64,000 nt of DNA, taken from positions 744,001 through 808,000 of the forward strand of contig JAQFWX010000019.1 of assembly GCA_027605045.1 (NCBI GenBank), in the 5' to 3' direction. The notes beneath the pieces were generated by a model, which ran no database searches, had not been told where the DNA came from, and saw nothing but the letters and a program-made list of their open reading frames with translations. This DNA is from Phallus indusiatus (Eukaryota; Basidiomycota; Agaricomycetes; Phallales; Phallaceae). Of this stretch, positions 1-13,914 are shown piece by piece (within the stretch, counting starts at the first letter, position 1; every line of letters begins with the position of its first letter). Position numbers and translations under genes: made by a program.

Positions 1-493
1 ATCGGCTGACTTTTTGTGGGGTTCGTTGATGTAAGCTTCTATTTCGTGTTTTTGAAGGAGAGATAAGTCTTTGGCAAGCGTCCATGCACTATAATTAATA
101 AGACAAAAACGTCAATTCTGTACTACAAAGTAAGAGTCAATACATACTAATCCCCTGCTGGAAAGAAACGGACGGCGTAAAACTTTGTCTTTTTTGATGG
201 TGGACGTTCGCGCGCAACAAGGTCTGGCACGGTTTCTGGATCGACCAACTGTTCATGACATCGTCAGTATATGGTGTGTGCATGATGATCATAGTCGAAA
301 AAATATGTATCATTGACGCGTTATAACGTAGCGCTGTAGTCTGAAAGAAGGAAAAGAAACAAAGGTGAAAACTAACTCGACCAGGCCACTGAGGATACCC
401 TCGAACTTTGGCAAGCACAATATCGCCAAGTTTGTATTCATGTTCGCCTATGTCTTGACTTTTTTTAGGCAGATTTGTTATTGGGCTTGCCAT
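1..493 (-). CDS. PWWP-domain protein, 5' part only (runs off the left edge)
   Basis: This is the N-terminal part of a PWWP-domain protein; such domains bind methylated histone H3 tails and DNA in the nucleus. Three exons can be joined: 493-377, 248-148 and 88-1 (still open at the edge). The joined frame gives the PWWP signature YPQWPGR about 35 residues in, then DPETVPDLV, KFYAVRFFPAGDYAW and TLAKDLSLL. Together these form the five-stranded barrel, ending in the helix start EIEAYINEP. Splice sites are GT-AG (donor GTTAGT for intron 1, GTATGT for intron 2), and the phases agree across both joins. The start ATG at 493 precedes MASPITNLPKK, a short unstructured leader. The gene is divergent from the methyltransferase gene at 1098. 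The rest of the protein lies outside the window, so its class (Pdp/NuA3-type or other) cannot be told. Confidence 0.85.
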
Positions 494-1097
494 TGCTTGC
501 AGTAGTGAATTGGTGTCAGGCGAGAAGAAGAAATGAAGGAGTGTTTGTTGGAGATAAGATGGTTAAGACCAGAGGGAAAAAACTGTTCGTGTCTGTGAAT
601 GGGCCGCCCCTTTTTTAAGAATTGTCTAGTATTTCCTGTGTGCAATTGAGCAAAACTTCCGCGGACGCGTTTTTAGGACGACGCGAGATGGGGGTTTAAG
701 GAGAGAGGCGGATGCCGAATCTGAGTTTGTTGGTGTTTTTTCACGGCGTCACCTTTCCTAGCGAGGACCGAACAGTAACCGAAAAAAGCGAGGCAAATTT
801 ATCACAAAGCAGCTTTGTTTATCGTAAATTCCTCATGTTTTTTTGTCTTGGACTAAAAAATCTCCTAGTCTTTTTCATATCAGATTGTCAAACTGCATTA
901 CTTTGTGCGATTAGAATTGTCGATTAACACTGCTGCATATTCCCTTTCAATGCCGTTTGCTTCTAATCAGATCTACTATGTATACGCTTGGGTACAAAGT
1001 ATTGAACGATTCTCGGCTGCTCTCCAAGCTTGAGCTTATAAAAAAAAACCTGACTAAAGCGCACGCTTAGTCATCACCTCTTGTCTTCGATTGTCGC
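494..1097. other. Intergenic region between divergent PWWP and RMT2-like genes
   Basis: This 604-bp stretch lies between two divergent start codons and should hold both promoters. A short plus-strand open frame (712-927) shows no recognisable protein and looks fortuitous. The only signal I can point to is the TATA-like run near 1037. Confidence 0.5.
1037..1044 (+). promoter_or_regulatory. TATA-like box upstream of RMT2-like gene
   Basis: TATAAAAA lies about 60 bp upstream of the ATG at 1098, a usual place for a fungal TATA element. The assignment rests on motif and distance only. Confidence 0.4.
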
Positions 1098-2601
1098 ATG
1101 GACGACGGCGTGGACGCGAAAACGCTAGTTGGGCAACTTTTACTAGAAACCATTCTTTCGAATCCTTCCGATAAACAAACAATTGAACGTCTTATTCTGG
1201 AACAAGGGGCACCGTTATGGTTGCAGGATGACGAGGAAGGGTTGTCTTGTCTGCATGCGGCATGTTACGTTCAGGATTTGGATTTGGTCAAACTTTTATT
1301 AGAAAATGGTGCACCATGGAATCTCGGTATATAATTGCTCATCCCTTTATCTCTCCCTGATAATATAAACAGATCACTCGTATTAATCAGTGGACTATCT
1401 CGGTAACACCCCTGGTGATATTGCTCTTTCGTTCAATGACGAGGAAATATATCACACTATTCGCTATGCGGGAATTCGTAGCGGTAAATTTTCAACTTTT
1501 GGGATTAAACTATTATTCACAAACGATCTTTAAAATAAAAGAGTTCCTATTGCACCTCTTATCGACCCAAAGCGACACTCTCAACCTTCTAAAAAATGAA
1601 GATGCCGGCCCATTTGGCTCTTCTTCGTCATTTCTTGAATCTAAGCTTATTTTTTCTGTTGATAAATACGGTCAAGAAATATGTAGCGTTACGTCTAATG
1701 ATGAGACCGTTGGCGTGATGATGGGCTGGGAGCGAGATATCAGTATGTACATTATCCCCCAGGTATTTTCAAGTATGATGCTCATGTTTGACTGCTCATC
1801 TCCTTTGTAAGTGCACAGTACTGTCAATCTACTCTGTCACGACCATCCAGCACGTTCAACAGGTCTCAAAATATTGAATATCGGATTCGGCCTCGGTATT
1901 GTACGTCAGTTTTTAGTCACTCTCCCTCCTCTCAGTACTAACCCCGGGACCTACATACATATTTAGATAGATACAATGTTTCAAAGCCTAAACCCCCCAC
2001 CAATACAACACACTATTATTGAAGCTCACAAAGACGTTCTGGCACACATGAAGTCCAAAGGTTGGTACGACAAGCCTGGTGTAAAAATTCTCGAAGGCCG
2101 GTGGCAGGACTTTACTGAGGGGGAACTCTGCGGACCTCACGGTGGCTGGGATGTCATCTATATCGATACTTTTGCCGAGGATTATAAAGGTGATTTGCTA
2201 TCACTTCTCATAATAAAGAGAGAGAAACACTTACTCACATGCGCATCAAAAGAACTCCGAAACTTCTTCGACATTCTACTCAACCTGCTCAGCGGCTCTG
2301 AATCACGATTCAGCTTTTTTAACGGTTTGGGTGCCACAAGTAACCCCTTTTTCCACTCACTTTTTCGTCGTCATATTTACACATTCTCGTCTCTTTTTTC
2401 TCTCTATCGTTCACAGATGCAACTATATACGACACCTATACTCACATTTCAGAAACGCACCTAAACGAAGCCGGTCTATCTGTGAAATGGTCAGACGTCG
2501 ACGTCGGTCTCAACTCTGATCATGAGCGCTGGGGCGACAGTAGAAAATACTTCACACAACGGATCTACAGGCTCCCCATAGCAACCGTGACCGAGGGATG
2601 A
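1098..2601 (+). CDS. RMT2: Arginine N-methyltransferase 2 (RMT2-like), ankyrin plus SAM-dependent methyltransferase
   Basis: Yeast Rmt2 methylates the delta nitrogen of an arginine in ribosomal protein Rpl12; this protein has the same layout. The N-terminal part carries ankyrin-type repeats (GLSCLHAACYVQDLDLVKLL, then DYLGNTPGDIALSF). The second half is a class I methyltransferase: motif I is LNIGFGLGIIDT, the acidic strand is IIEAH, the following strand is WDVIYIDTF, and the late motif is FFNGLGA. The coding region is split by several short introns; the joins NL-VDYLGNTP and GIRS-EFLLHLL were checked for phase. The stop is TGA at 2599-2601, after the C-terminal residues TVTEG. A TATA-like run lies 60 bp upstream. 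The family assignment is firm from the ankyrin-methyltransferase fusion; methylation of Rpl12 in this organism is inferred from yeast. Confidence 0.9.
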
Positions 2602-5354
2602 CTAGTGATGGACAACTTTGCCTTGTTAATGTTTCTGTAACCTTGTGTAAGTTTGTGAAGACAGAAAATCAATATCGGTTGACACCCACTGGTCACATGT
2701 TATGGCTGGCCAGTGTCATCATCATTCGTTTTTATCATATCTGCGATACAAACTCATAATATTCTATAATTAGAAAGCTCAATTAGTGCATTGTCGATCG
2801 ACCAGAAAATCTTAGACGCATTCAGATAATTAGATGATATCTCAACATATGTTCACGAGATGATCCGGGGTCTGACAGATTCATTTGTTAATGTAAGCCA
2901 GACAAGCTGTAATTAAAAAAAAGATGGAAAATCGTGTTTTCCCTTATATACTTTAGCTCATACCGTTTTTGAATCTTGTATGTACCTAGTTGGTACATAC
3001 ACCGTGTCGTTAACTCTTGACGTCTATCGACTCTACCTACCTGTGCGAGACTGTCATTTGGTTTAACATTTCACTGTACTGGGAACCGTTCACCCAAGAG
3101 GTTTTAGGTACGTATGTTGAGAAGACACTTTAAGCTAGTCCATTGCTTTAAGTGAAGAAACCCAGCGGACCTTCAGGAGTTGCCAAAGCTGTGGGTGATA
3201 GTTCAGAAGACTGACATTCAAAGACAAACGGCGGGTTGAGACCTATATCTCAGATACATGTAACATCTCATTCATTTCGCATACAGACGTTCCCTTGTTG
3301 TGTCGGAGCAGGGTAGTGGCCGGTCTAGATCTCATCACACCCTCATACATACATGACCGTACTTGGGTTGGTACGGATGCGCATCAATTCGCAGAATATC
3401 CACATCAATGACGGCGGAACGGCTAACAGGTATCCGGTTCTTTAAAAATCATACGAATAAAGAGAGAGGTTTTCAATGACGTCTGATATGCGACCAATAT
3501 CATCATTGGCTCCTTGTAAATATAACAGCCGAACCTGTCTGAACTTGAAGGGTACCTTTTTTTGCTATGAGATCTGAGCGAAACAGTCTTGTCGAGAACG
3601 TTTCAAGTCAATGTTCTTTTTATTATCAATATCAATATTCAATCAATAATAATTTCAGAGATTCAGCTCATAATTGACACCTCAACTCATAGATCGCCAG
3701 ATCCGTGTGTCTTGGCCAGGGTTTCAACGGGTTCGGATCTAAGCTTCAGGAGACATCCGACTCGGGACGATTACAGGAGAGAGTCTACTTATGTACGATG
3801 TTTTTAGGCAGTCTTGAATCTCGATAATTCTGTACTGTCATGAAAAAGGTATGTAATCAAATATACGCTTAAACGAAAATGCGACGAAATGGTCAAATGG
3901 TCAAGATCTAGGAACTATATTTATTGGCGCGCGATAAGGGAGGATAACCTGGATAAGGGCAGAACTGATTTCGGAGTCAAAAATTCCAGCGATGTATTTG
4001 GAGCGGTGGACCGCCAGCCTTGTGATCCGCTTGGAAAATCCTATGCAAAGTTTGGGCTATTCTACCCGGAATATCAATCAGGAGGACTTTAAAACAGTTG
4101 ATACTGAAAGGCTGTTCTGATGTTTATGTGCTTTGTCAGATCTATTATGATAGAAATTTATAGTCCATTAAAAGGGATGCAATCTGTTAACCTCGGTCTT
4201 TGTTTATCAACTGAGCCCCGAAAAAGGAGCATTTCATATTTACAAGACCCTGTTAGAATGACAAAAAAAACGGGAGCAATATACGGAATCCGTTTGTAAG
4301 AAGCATGCAAATTCATGGGGTTGAACTGTGTTTTTGCAACAATGTCAGGAAGTGAGGAATCCCGGTACATCCCCACCGTCAGATGCTATATCAATCAACA
4401 AGGCTGCTGATATTATTATTTATGCTATATGTTTCACTGAGAATCCACACAAGAATTCAGAATTTGAATTCATGATCGGTCCGACGTCATGCCAGTGGGC
4501 ACCTCGCCGGACGCTCTACGCCATACAAGTCTCATCTTCTAGGCTGTTGCCATCTGACAATCTATAAAAGTCTATAAAAAGAGGTGATGCGAAGAGGGCC
4601 GCATGGGAATTTACAAGAACCCTTTGGTGCACTTTCACTGGTACATATGTATGTCATAACATTTCGGTCCCACATGGAGAAATTCGCATCAGAAATCAAT
4701 AGTTTTATGACAAGTTCATGAACTAGCGGCGCCGGACGATTGGCTAGGGTGGGATTCAGGAGATTTACAGTACGTAAAACTTGATGAGGTTCATGCATGC
4801 TAAGGGCTGCTAAGGGTGGCAGTTAGTGGCAGTTTCGTCGGAAATTTGGGGTCATCATGGGAAAAACTTGACGGAGAATATTGGAGCAACGAGTCACGAC
4901 TCAGGACGCACGGAGATGTTAATCACCATAACCGGCAATCTCAAAGCCCGCAGGCTCGCTTAAATATTGTTATACATTCTTCATCTTACTTTAGTTGAAA
5001 TAACAATGCTTATCAACACCGAAGAAAACACACGCGAAAGCTTTTTCCATAAAGGGTGGCATCAATAAGATCCGGCGTGTTCCAGTTTGAGCGCTTAAAT
5101 CTGTCTGAATTTACCCCGCGGCGGACTGTGAAAAAATTTGTCAATGCCGCCACTTCTGGCCCGACGATTCTTTCCACTTAGACGCCCGTTGTTTCCCGAC
5201 ACACCGCTCTTCTTCTACCTTGTGGAATCAAAACCACGCAAGGCCAAACCAGGCCTCGACAGACAATCACTGTTTATTTCCAATTTTAACCCTTCGTCTT
5301 TTCGTTCGCTTCTACCCAGTTTCTTTACACCCTCTCTCTCCGACAGATTCGAAA
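2602..5354. other. Intergenic stretch, no gene recognised
   Basis: About 2.75 kb without a convincing coding region. Short open frames (for example 3589-3807, 3889-4092 and 4328-4567) lack family motifs and do not join across splice signals into anything I recognise. A small perfect hairpin lies at 2987-3011. The last 250 bp should contain the promoter and pyrimidine-rich leader of the Zn2Cys6 gene. Confidence 0.6.
2987..3011. repeat. Small perfect inverted repeat (10-bp arms, 5-nt loop)
   Basis: Arms TGTATGTACC (2987-2996) and GGTACATACA (3002-3011) are exact reverse complements around a 5-nt loop. A weaker related pair (CCGTAC/GTACGG) lies near 3357-3378. The role is unknown; it lies in otherwise empty intergenic DNA. 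Confidence 0.6.
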
Positions 5355-8300
5355 ATGAGCGGGGAGTGGCCAAGTCCTACTGAAGCCACCAATCCTCGAT
5401 CAACGCGCGGCGGGAAAGTCAGAGCCTGTGCAGAATGCAGAAGATTAAAGTTACGTTGTGATAGGAATTTTCCATGTCCGTACCTTTTCTTTTTTTTATT
5501 TACCCGTTATCTCACTCAAGAACATGTTGGTTTATCATCAGGTCAAGCGTGCATACGACGAGGGTGTAGCGCACTATGCCCCGACAGTGAGCTCCACCTT
5601 CTTCCTTCGTGCATCACTTTTTCATCTCAACTCAATTGGCGACATTTTCTTTCCCCTAGAATGTTTCACCGACGAAGCGACACCGAGGTATGTGATCATC
5701 AAAAAAAAAAAAAGTATTGTATAAGAAGAAGCCTATTTTAACATTGTCATTCCACTCTTCTTTTCCGTTTACGTCCTAGATCTTTGAAGGCGAACAATTT
5801 GAAGAATCGTGAAGAAATTCAACAATTGCGGGAGAAAGTATCGACTCTTGAAGCAGCGTTGGCCGCCGCTTCCACATCATCCGACGCTACGGGTTCTCTA
5901 TATGTCTCGACAGATGCAGTGAATAAAAAACCAGAATCTGACGTCGGAATAGAGGACACTCTCAATGTATTTGGCTCATTATCTGTCGAAGACGAAGGGG
6001 CTGTTTTTCATGGGGATACGAGCATGTCCGAGGTACGTCCTGATCTCAAAATCGTAAATCATTACCCTCTAATTGGCATCATTATCTCAGAACTTCATGG
6101 TAGAAAACCTTCTTTCCTTTAAACGCAGCACGCATCATTTAATTCGGTTTTCAGAAGAAAACCACGGATTCATTCAGTCAACGCACGAGGATAGGAGGCG
6201 AGGAGCCATCGCTCCCTACCATCCTGACCCTTCTAAGCGCCTTATTCCCATTCGCCCCTCGCTCAATATCTGATAGCGCAGATTTTTCCGACCTATTAGT
6301 CTATTTGCCTTCTCCTCAAGATGCGTTGGAAGTCAGCGATATCTTCTGGTACACCTTCAGTCACGGGTAACTAAGTTCTTTCCTCGTGTTTTCATTCATC
6401 TTCAATTAACAAATCGTATTCAAACCAGAATAACACCTATTATTCGTCCATTCTTCATTTCAAAGATTTACGACTACTTTTACCCACCCCCGCACATAAG
6501 AAGAAACTTTACCAAAAAGGATGCTCATAAATTGGGTCTCTTGTACATCTACATCGCGTTGGGTCTTCTAGCAGATGAACGGCAGCCTATGCTGTCAACC
6601 GAGGCTGAAAAGTATTATCAATTAGCTCGGGCGTCGTGCGTTGTTTTATTCGTACTCCCACAATATGAAAACACAAGCTAATACTCCTCATGTTTTGTAT
6701 AATTTTTTTTCTAGATTAAGTTTAGATCCTATATGTGATCATCCCACGCTACATGGTTTGCAATGCATGGTGTGTGTAAATTTGACCGCGTGTACAATTT
6801 AAGCCCCTTATCTTTTGACATCGTGTCGTAGATGGCGCTTAGTTGGTATCTTCGCTGTACTCCTAATAGAGGAACACCCGGTTATCGATGGTGTTTAGAT
6901 GGCGTTACACTAAAGTACGTCTCGCTCTTTTACTCTTCGATCGAGTTCTTTTATTTATTGAGAATTTAGATTGGCTAGTATGGTAAGGCTATCCATTTTC
7001 ATCAATTCATGTATTTCTCACGTGCTGTTTTCTGAAATTTAATTCCTTTTTCAAGATGGGTATTTGTACGTGTTTTAATGCATTTTATCTAATTTCTTGC
7101 AACGGAAGCTAACTTAACCTTGTGCGAAAAAAAAGTCAGGAATAGTCGGAATTGGCTTACAGACCCTGATGACATCGAACAAAGGGAAGCGCTTTGCTGG
7201 GAACTTGTGGGCCAGGAGGTTTGGCAGGTGCGTTAATTATCAAAAACGTTCTCATCAAAGTAACTCAACCAAAAATGTCATTTTTTTGAAATAGGCATTC
7301 ACAGTTGGGCGACCGTGCAGCATTGATGTTACCCTAATTGACTGTCCCAAACCGCCCGACGATTTGGACATCTATGGAGGCTTGCCAGGATTTGTTCGTG
7401 GAGGTAAGTTTACTTAACAATCACCCTTCCCAAGTCCCGATTGGAATGTACAACGAACTGAAATCAGCTATGGGCTGGAAACATCGATTTTATCCGATTC
7501 TGTACCAGGTCCTTCGCCTGATACAGCAGCCGCGTCCAGTCAAGTATGGTGAAATTATCAAACTAGAGCGCGAACTACGGCAGGCTCCTCTACCTGAAAA
7601 ATTGGTTATGAAACCGTTCTCGGTACCTCATGATGGTCTGCCGGATGATGACCAAATTGTGGGTGTGCAGCGCTTTGGAAGTATGTTATTACGAGAGACA
7701 AGTAAGTCATATAACTCGCTCTATATCCTCAAACCCCATAACTTTTCATCCTTCTCTTCTCTTTTTCAAATCATTGATTTCATAATAATAGTCTGCTGTC
7801 TTCTACACCGGCGGTTTCTCGTTATGGCTATGGAAAACGGGCCGCAAGATCCTCGAAAGCATCCATTTTGGTATTCCGCTTATCAAGCTGGGTGTGGGGC
7901 TTCTTGGATCATAAAATGCCATATCGCCATGTACCGGAGACAGCCAGCTTTGGTCTCTCGCGTTCCTGCCTTTTGGTCCGCAAGTTTTTCGGCGGCGGTC
8001 AGTCCTCCTTTCTTTTATCATTAACACTATTTTGTTCTCTTCTTTTCCTTTTGCGCTCGTTTTCTTGGCTTTCAATTGTTTTTTTCTTTCTCCCCCCCAC
8101 TGGCGTATCTCGTTTGGCTTACGATGGTTCTTGTAGATCATGTTGGGCGCTATGGCCGCTCGGTATTGGAATTATGACTTCGCAAAGGGGTCGCTAGAGA
8201 AGTTTGAATCAATATGCGCTCTTTTCAAAGAGGCATCAGAAACTTCGTTACAACCCGCTAATGCCTTGGTATTACTTTTTGATGTGATGGATGTTAGGTT

Positions 8301-8983
8301 CTCATGTTAACAAATCACAGGAATTACTCGAGAAGCTGCAAAACCGAGTTCGCGAGCGGTTCATGCATCCAGAACGTGAATTTAATCTTCGAGAGCTTCC
8401 TCTCGGAAGAACAACAGCACCTCCAAAAACATCGTATTCAAAATCGTCGCCTTCGCCAGCGGCGTTTACAGATGCCGGTTCGGACTTCTCGTCATCATCC
8501 TCTGTCGCAACGCCGGATCAATACCATTCGCCTGCGACTACCACTATGACCACGCCTATGTCGCAAATGACGCCTCTTAAAATGACGCCTCTTACAATGA
8601 CAACCACCCACTCGCCTGAGTATATGGGCGCCGGTAGTATGACTTCGCCGACGTCACCGTCGTCCGCAGCTGGCGTCAGCCCACAGGTTGCCACTTTGAG
8701 CCCGTTAACGGCGCATCCACCACCACCACCACTACCACCACTACCACCACAACACGCAGTCTTAGATTGGAAGATGCCTGTATTCAGCAATTTACCCATG
8801 TTCCCACAGTCGACCGATGGCTTTGATCCTCGACAGTTGTGGGGCAACGCTCAAGCCTATGGGTCATACACGCCCGATAGTTCCGGCCACAGTCCCGGAG
8901 CGTATGAGCAAGCAATGCTAATGGACGTTCAAACCGTTCAAACCGACCCTTGGGATCGATTTTTGAATAATACACTTGGATAA
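5355..8983 (+). CDS. Zn2Cys6 fungal transcription factor with fungal-specific middle domain
   Basis: This is a nuclear DNA-binding regulator. The start ATG at 5355 gives MSGEWPSPTE, followed about 25 residues in by the binuclear zinc cluster CAECRRLKLRCDRNFPC and, after an intron with donor GTCCGT, QACIRRGCSALCPD. All six cysteines are present with normal spacing. A coiled-coil follows (NLKNREEIQQLREKVSTLEA), then the fungal-specific transcription factor domain over many small exons: DIFWYTFSHGI, KLGLLYIYIALGLLADE, MMALSWYLRCTPNRGTPGYR, EREALCWELVGQEVW-like and CSIDVTLIDCPKPPDD. The join GFVRG-AMGWKHRFYPILY was checked. The C-terminal tail (8291-8983) is Ser/Thr/Pro-rich with a Pro/Met-rich part, as in activation regions, and ends DRFLNNTLG. 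Intron number is high. The target genes cannot be told from the sequence. Confidence 0.88.
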
Positions 8984-9236
8984 CATCTATACGCTTGGAT
9001 AACATCTTTTTCATCTTGGAATGCCCTTTTATATCCGGCAATCAGTACTATAGCTTCATGTTTTGTCTATTTTCGGATTCATTCTCTCCTCTGGTCGATC
9101 CGTCTTTCTGTATATGATAAGATCTATTGCTAGTTTGATATACGATGTATTTGTAAAATAACAGATAAGTAAAAGAAATTGAGGATGCATATGGAAATGT
9201 GTTGGTTCCACGGTGTGTATTTCAGGAGAGAAAATT

Positions 9237-10220
9237 TCAGATGGGAATTTGTCGAACTTCGTCTATCGTCCAGTATTTGCGCATGTTTTCCGCGCGGAGG
9301 TCATTCCTTGGAGAAGGAACAAGGTGCGTGAGCATGTGTGAGAAAAGTGTGGAGAGAAAATCAAAACGTGTGTTCAATAAATTAAAAGTTACTCACACTT
9401 CTTCATCTAAATGACGCAGCAGCGGTTCTCGGAACCCGTCAAGGCATGCACGTAGTTCCGTTGGCGAGTACGTTGTTTGATCGGCATAAACCCTTTTCAT
9501 GATATCTCCCAGCGCGTCCAGCCCTGCATGATAAGGAAAAAATACAAAAGCGTGAATATATAAACAAAAAGAGTGACGATCTCACGGTACCCACCATCGT
9601 GGATTTTTTTATGGGATTCGCGATGCTGCTCATTTTCGGCGAATGCAGGCATTTTCTTGGCTAATATTGGGAAAAGGTAGGACTGTGATATTTATGATTT
9701 AAGAAAAACTTTTCGGTTTACTGCAGCTGCACACACATACCTCTTCGATGCCGTGGTGGTTCTCCAGATCTAGCAGAGTTCATGAGAATGACACATTTAA
9801 AAATTCTTTGCGAGAACATGGAACCTACGTCGTTTGAATGTTCTTATGGTGGATAAAAACCCCACTAAAGGCATTCCTACTTTTGTAAAAGATCCATCGG
9901 CCATCTAGACATTTTTTTCAGGATCTGACTGTACAATTACACGAGCGCAAAATAATACCTCGTATATTTCATTGACTAAAAAAGGCGAGAATGAGTATTG
10001 ATTTGTTTTCCAGCTATCTTTTATAAACTCGTGGGCACTCGCATTGATATTTAAAATAATTATGAAACCCTTCCATGCGTTCGCCTAGCTAGAAGGAACC
10101 CTATTTAGTAAGAACAATGATTTGAGATATGAATTCAGTCTTTACCGCTCCATATACTTTCTCTTCCTCTTTCGTCAAAGGCAGAAGCTCAGCCGAGTCT
10201 CCCATGCTACTCTGAGCCAT
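9237..10220 (-). CDS. Hemerythrin/HHE cation-binding domain protein
   Basis: This is a small four-helix HHE-domain protein of the kind common in fungi; the domain can bind a di-iron centre or other ligands, but its role in fungi is poorly known. Joined exons give FNEIYEMADGSFTKVGMPLV, TFKRHLENHHGIEES, FPILAKKMPAFAENEQHRES, HKKIHDGLDALGDIM, YSPTELRACLDGF and HLDEEVNDLRAENMRKYW. The candidate metal ligands are the HHGIEE pair, EQHRESHKKIH and RHLDEE. The last join (donor GTGAGT, acceptor CCAAG) restores DEEV-NDLRAE. The stop is TGA at 9237-9239. The start was taken at 10220 (MAQSSMGDSAELLPLT); an in-frame ATG at 10301 would add a basic leader (YRWHSKLFQPQRRLKST) that could be a mitochondrial presequence. 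The gene is convergent with the Zn2Cys6 gene, 253 bp apart. Confidence 0.87.
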
Positions 10221-10614
10221 TACAACGTTCCTAACAGTGGATTTTAGCCGTCGCTGGGGTTGAAACAATTTCGAATGCCAGCGATAGTAAGGAGCGTTCA
10301 ATCGAGGTAGAAGAGAAGAAAGGTTAGAAATTCGAACGCGTATAGTGGAACACGACGTTGTTTGCGGAAGGAATGGTTTGTGTTTATTGTGGTAATTCTT
10401 TGAGAGTGCCAGTACAGCACCAGGCGTCCCGCTGGTGCCAGCTGGAAAATAAATTTCCTCCGGCCAACGGGCGTCATGACTAAAGTTGTCTAAAAATAAC
10501 CACCATGGGGGTCTTGGATAAACGCATAGCTTTTGGTGAAAACATGTATCTGCTTTTGGAGATCATCTTCGTTTACTATTATTTCACATCGATAATCCGG
10601 CACTCTGAGCCCCG
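10221..10614. other. Intergenic, HHE gene promoter side
   Basis: This 394-bp stretch lies between two minus-strand genes. It may carry the alternative upstream start of the HHE gene. I see no other feature. Confidence 0.4.
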
Positions 10615-12800
<2,186 letters not shown>

Positions 12801-13222
12801 AGTTTTCAGCTTGTGTTTCGTGTGAAGTCAGGAGTCTGTGATACGGTGTGGGTTACTACTACTAGTAGCTCATGAACTCATCGGCTGACAAATGATCGTC
12901 ACTCCGGATTCACTTCCGGCTGAGCGGGCCGAGCTCGGTGCGTCTCGGACGATAATATGCATGTCTTTTCTCAAAGGATGGATAGATATCTGGCTTTTGC
13001 CATTCCTTTTAAGTGGTGGCGATGCTTCCAAACCCTTGGCTAATCGAACAGGATATCATCAGGACGATTGCCAGTACTGGTATCACACCAACCGACCCAG
13101 GGGTGGTTGTAGATGTCAAACCAGAACCAAATAAATTAAAACTGCGAGAGTTTGCAAAGAAAACACGTTACAACAAAACACTAAATTTACAAATGAGCAC
13201 GCCAAAAGCGTTCGAACCACAA
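12801..13222. other. Intergenic between carboxylesterase and MAPR genes
   Basis: This 422-bp stretch includes the promoter side of the carboxylesterase gene. A plus-strand open frame at 13013-13330 overlaps the last exon and intron of the MAPR gene and is judged spurious. Confidence 0.5.
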
Positions 13223-13715
13223 TTATTCTTGAACGACACGTCCAACGATATTGTAGCGTTTACTTTATACAAAGTGCGAACCATCAGCCTCGTCATTACA
13301 AAGGATGATGGAATTGATTTCCTAACCTGAAAAATGAATACCAATCGTCGAGCACTTTCAGTTGGGCTTCAGTTAGAGGACTATAATCCGCCACAAGGTC
13401 TTCTTCCTTTAGACTTGACTTGCCAAGAGCGCGGCTGGCATCCTTTGCGACGAAGCAATGATATGATCTACCAGGACCATATGTTTGGGCATTCTGAGAT
13501 ACGTCGAAAACGGTTCCTTTTGTTCCCAAGCAATGAAAATAAAGGAAAACCTAGTTGACAGTTATATAAACCCAAATACCTTTGATAGCCACGTAGATTG
13601 GCCTTTCTGGTGTTGAGCCATCGAAGAAGGCTAGTTGAGTTGGAGTGAAAGGATCGTCTTTTGGAGGTGCGAGGTTTTGAGCAGGTGGGGACATGATTGA
13701 GTTGGATTGCGCCAT
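13223..13715 (-). CDS. Cytochrome b5-like MAPR family heme-binding protein (Dap1-like)
   Basis: Fungal Dap1 and animal PGRMC1 bind heme through tyrosine and support the sterol P450 Erg11/CYP51. Three exons are joined here. Exon 1 (start 13715) gives MAQSNSIMSPPAQNLAPP, TPTQLAFFDGS and RPIYVAIK. Exon 2 gives GTVFDVSQNAQTYGPGRSYH, CFVAKDASRALGKSSL and TEAQLKVLDDWYSFF. Exon 3 gives SKRYNIVGRVVQE and the TAA stop at 13223-13225. The two tyrosines of YGPGRSY match the conserved heme-ligand region, and KDASRALG matches the RDASRGL motif. The protein is about 125 residues and lacks an N-terminal membrane anchor, which is common among the short members. It is divergent from DPH2, with 199 bp between start codons, so the two probably share a promoter region. 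Confidence 0.9.
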
Positions 13716-13914
13716 TGCCGTCGTTGTTGAGGAAAGGAAAAGACAAGATCGAAAATCTCCGTCGGCAATCGCCGGGCGCTCGGGCTCGTTCTAATCGCCC
13801 GACCTCGCACCTTCAGCTTCATCCATGAGCTTACCACCAATGTTTCCAAAATAAACAGTCTTTTTCTTCATAATTTTCACAGATCTCTGAAATAGCATCC
13901 ATTACCATAGCCCA

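Noticed and set aside
13013..13330. Plus-strand open frame of 105 codons
   Set aside because: It overlaps the last exon and intron of the MAPR gene on the other strand, which has clear family motifs; the plus-strand translation shows none.
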